The position numbers and the translations under genes were made by a program. From positions 558,001 through 622,000 of the forward strand of contig NZ_UCNW01000008.1 of assembly GCF_900474185.1 (NCBI RefSeq): a stretch of 64,000 nt of DNA, written 5' to 3'. Below, piece by piece: positions 62,267-64,000 of the stretch; positions within the stretch are counted from its first letter, which is position 1, and the number at the start of each line of letters is the position of its first letter. The notes under the pieces are model-generated. The model was not told the origin of the DNA. It searched no databases and was given only the letters and a program-made list of their open reading frames with translations. Source of the stretch: Synechococcus sp. UW69. GTDB lineage: Bacteria; Cyanobacteriota; Cyanobacteriia; PCC-6307; Cyanobiaceae.

Positions 62267-63364
62267 TCAGGCGTGTTGAACCGTCAGATTCAATGCACTG
62301 AAGAGCTGATCCAGCTTGCAGTGCTCTTCCACAAGACGGAAGGCATAGGTCGCCTTCACAGCTTCATGCAGCCGCACATGTCCGAAGGCCTGCTCAATCA
62401 CTTCCACCGTGGCGAGCGTGTCGTGCTCCACCTTGAGGAGGGGCACATCCAGCTCTTCAGCGCGGTTGATCAATTGAGGGAGAGGTTCCCCCGCTCCAGT
62501 CAGGATCAGGCACTGGGTTGAAGCCTCCAGAGCAGCCAGCTGGATATCAGTGCGATCCGCACCCGTGACGACAGCCATGTTGCGTCGTTTGCGGAAGAAC
62601 TCCATGGCTGAATTCACATTCATCGCGCCAATACTCAGGGTTTCCACCAGCAGTTCTTGCCGTTCTGGGCAGCAAATCACCCGCGCATTCAGCCGTCTTA
62701 CCAACTCACCGACGGTGACGCTGCGCAGCAATGGGGAACGCGGCATGACCCCGAACACCTGCAAGCCCAGGCCCTGCAAGGCAGGAACCACCTGACGCTC
62801 CAAGCTCTCGACCTCCTCGGGGGTGACAGCATTCAGGACGACACCGACCAGGCGATCTCCAAGGGTCTGCTTGGCCGCCAGAAGAGCATCCACGCTGCGA
62901 CTGTCCTGCCACAGGTGCACCAGCACGACCTTGGCATCAAGACCTGTCGCCAATTGCGGCAGGCTGAGGCCATACAGCAGCCCCTCCTGCAGGCTTCCCG
63001 CGCACTCCAAAAGGGTGAGTCCTTCGCCGGCCTCTATTTGCTGCCGGAGTTCATCGAAACCTTCGCCTGCATCCAGCTCGCCCAGGCCAAGGCGCTGGGC
63101 AGCTGTTGTCGGAGACAGCAGATGCATCGATGGAATCAGACGCTCCGACGGCAGATTCAGCGTTTCACCAACAAAGCGAACGTCATCGTCGATGAGGGGT
63201 TCCGGCAACGGCCCCTGGTTTGGATCCCAATCCAGGCTGGTGGCCAAGGGCTTTCCAAAGCGGATCTGCTGTCCGGCTCGCGCAAGCTGCTGGGCAATTC
63301 CCAGAACTAGGGCCGACTTCCCACTGAACGGCTCGCACGATCCGATCAACAGTGTCGTTCCCAT
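62267..63364 (-). CDS. BioD-like / DRTGG domain protein (phosphotransacetylase N-terminal type)
   Basis: 365 residues from ATG 63364. The N-terminal half is a P-loop domain (TTLLIGSCEPFSGKSALVLG; Walker A SCEPFSGKSA) with LVHLWQDSRSVDALLAAK. The second half is the DRTGG domain (GELVRRLNARVICCPE, NVNSAMEFFRKRRNMAVVTGADRTDIQLAAL in parts). This arrangement forms the N-terminal part of long phosphotransacetylases, but the catalytic PTA domain is missing. It may be a regulatory ATP- or nucleotide-binding protein. No acetate genes are nearby. Confidence 0.85.
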   Translation of the reverse strand: MGTTLLIGSCEPFSGKSALVLGIAQQLARAGQQIRFGKPLATSLDWDPNQGPLPEPLIDDDVRFVGETLNLPSERLIPSMHLLSPTTAAQRLGLGELDAGEGFDELRQQIEAGEGLTLLECAGSLQEGLLYGLSLPQLATGLDAKVVLVHLWQDSRSVDALLAAKQTLGDRLVGVVLNAVTPEEVESLERQVVPALQGLGLQVFGVMPRSPLLRSVTVGELVRRLNARVICCPERQELLVETLSIGAMNVNSAMEFFRKRRNMAVVTGADRTDIQLAALEASTQCLILTGAGEPLPQLINRAEELDVPLLKVEHDTLATVEVIEQAFGHVRLHEAVKATYAFRLVEEHCKLDQLFSALNLTVQHA

Positions 63365-63390
63365 AGAGGTGATGCCTGTCATCAATGAAT

Positions 63391-63759
63391 CTAGGCCTGC
63401 TCAGGAGCATCACTGCGCTCAATCAACAGCCACTGCCAGAACCCATCGGGGAGGTCCGGCTCCGATCGCTGCGGATGAGAGCGATCCATCAGCCAGGCCA
63501 CCAGTTGATGAGTCACCAGAGAGAAATCAACATCCCCCTCTGTATGACCAGGAAAACGGAGTTCGCATTCCAGCCTCTCCAGGGGCGCAGCGACCCCGTT
63601 CCAGCGGAGTTCATAGGGGTATCCATCCATTCCGGCAACGGGACGCCGCCCCTCCAATTCACCGCGACGCAGGATCTGCAGGGCTGCGGCGAGATCCTGC
63701 TCACGACTGACACCACCGCAATAGGGAGCAAACAGAACCAGTTGGGCAGCATCTGACAC
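63391..63759 (-). CDS. EbsA-like hypothetical protein (tentative)
   Basis: 122 residues from GTG 63759. LVLFAPYCGGVSREQDLAAALQILRRGELEGRRPVAG (parts) resembles the N-terminus of EbsA, a cyanobacterial protein tied to type IV pilus function and biofilm self-suppression; the tail ERLECELRFPGH and HQLVAWLMD are consistent. The match is from memory of the family pattern and could be wrong. It is 26 bp upstream of the DRTGG gene on the same strand. Confidence 0.5.
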   Translation of the reverse strand: MSDAAQLVLFAPYCGGVSREQDLAAALQILRRGELEGRRPVAGMDGYPYELRWNGVAAPLERLECELRFPGHTEGDVDFSLVTHQLVAWLMDRSHPQRSEPDLPDGFWQWLLIERSDAPEQA

Positions 63760-63813
63760 AGCTGGTGTTGGGTTCCTGGTTCAGTCGATTCAAGGATGCC
63801 CCAAGCTGGCCCC

Positions 63814-64000
63814 ATGGCCCAGTCCCCCTTCCACGGCCGAACCATCGGCATCACAGGCGCGCGCGGAGCTCTGGGCGTAGCCCTCTCCCGTTGCTTTCGT
63901 GGCGCAGGCGCCCACGTGATCGGTTTCACGCACGGTGCGACACCTCCAGAGCAAACGGATGGCCCCCACCGCTGGGTGAGCTGGAGCTGCGGCAACGAAG
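63814..64000 (+). CDS. SDR-family oxidoreductase (partial, cut by right edge)
   Basis: 62 residues from ATG 63814 to the window end with no stop. GRTIGITGARGALGVALSRCFRGAGAHVIGF is the start of a Rossmann fold with the TGxxGxxG dinucleotide motif of short-chain dehydrogenases. The catalytic YxxxK region is outside the window, so substrate and exact class are unknown. Confidence 0.75.
   Translation, partial: MAQSPFHGRTIGITGARGALGVALSRCFRGAGAHVIGFTHGATPPEQTDGPHRWVSWSCGNE

Overview
The window looks like a chromosomal segment of a marine unicellular cyanobacterium of the Synechococcus/Cyanobium (subcluster 5) type. The reasons are a GC-rich, tightly packed gene layout; a ferrochelatase with a chlorophyll-binding-like tail; Psb27; a PucC-type transporter; glutamate-1-semialdehyde aminomutase and other tetrapyrrole and cobalamin genes; several small proteins of cyanobacterial character; and a group-1 sigma factor of cyanobacterial type. 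No strain can be named from the sequence alone. I see no rRNA, tRNA, insertion sequence or CRISPR array.

Layout. 1-9.4 kb: ilvB (cut by the left edge), hemH, a solitary tyrosine recombinase, a methyltransferase, cobO, pyrH-frr-FAD reductase, photolyase. 9.4-16.1 kb (minus strand): PucC transporter, a lone cyclic-nucleotide-binding domain, transaldolase with C-terminal EF-hands, ftsI with an FtsL-like partner, a CPBP protease. 16.2-25.4 kb: a two-domain histidine phosphatase coupled to a dihydroorotase-like protein, lepB, an unknown membrane protein, an Spx/ArsC-like protein, a ferredoxin, a divergent pyrophosphatase, proS, psb27. 25.5-34.5 kb: purA, a PfkB kinase, cutA, cobK, ssb, DUF2854-argB-DUF3153, priA. 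34.8-44.9 kb: rpoD with a histone-H1-like tail, a candidate small RNA, hemC, an L,D-transpeptidase, a PhyH-like oxygenase, the canonical ppa, an M32 carboxypeptidase, YjbQ, pterin dehydratase, and a His-rich CobW GTPase.

44.9-57.6 kb: a divergent iron-type ABC transporter pair (ATPase and fused permease), then a translationally coupled minus-strand operon (unknown protein, FtsH-like M41 peptidase without AAA, larC, UPF0104 membrane protein, metallophosphoesterase), a TPR protein, xth, glcD, hemL, cdd. 58-60.5 kb: an AT-rich patch with a nucleoside 2-deoxyribosyltransferase/phosphoribosyltransferase pair and a glycosyltransferase, the most island-like part of the window. 60.7-64 kb: YajQ, MAPEG, a DprA-like Rossmann protein, a BioD/DRTGG protein, a possible EbsA homologue, and the start of an SDR gene cut by the right edge.

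Most genes are housekeeping. The unusual material is architectural: added tails (transaldolase EF-hands, RpoD, CobW), degenerate or re-used enzyme folds (dihydroorotase-like protein, second pyrophosphatase, M41 domain without an ATPase), a possible voltage-sensor-like segment in an unknown membrane protein, and a promoter-hairpin-terminator unit downstream of rpoD that looks like a short non-coding RNA. No complete new system is obvious. The five-gene M41/larC operon is the best candidate for a functional unit of unknown purpose.
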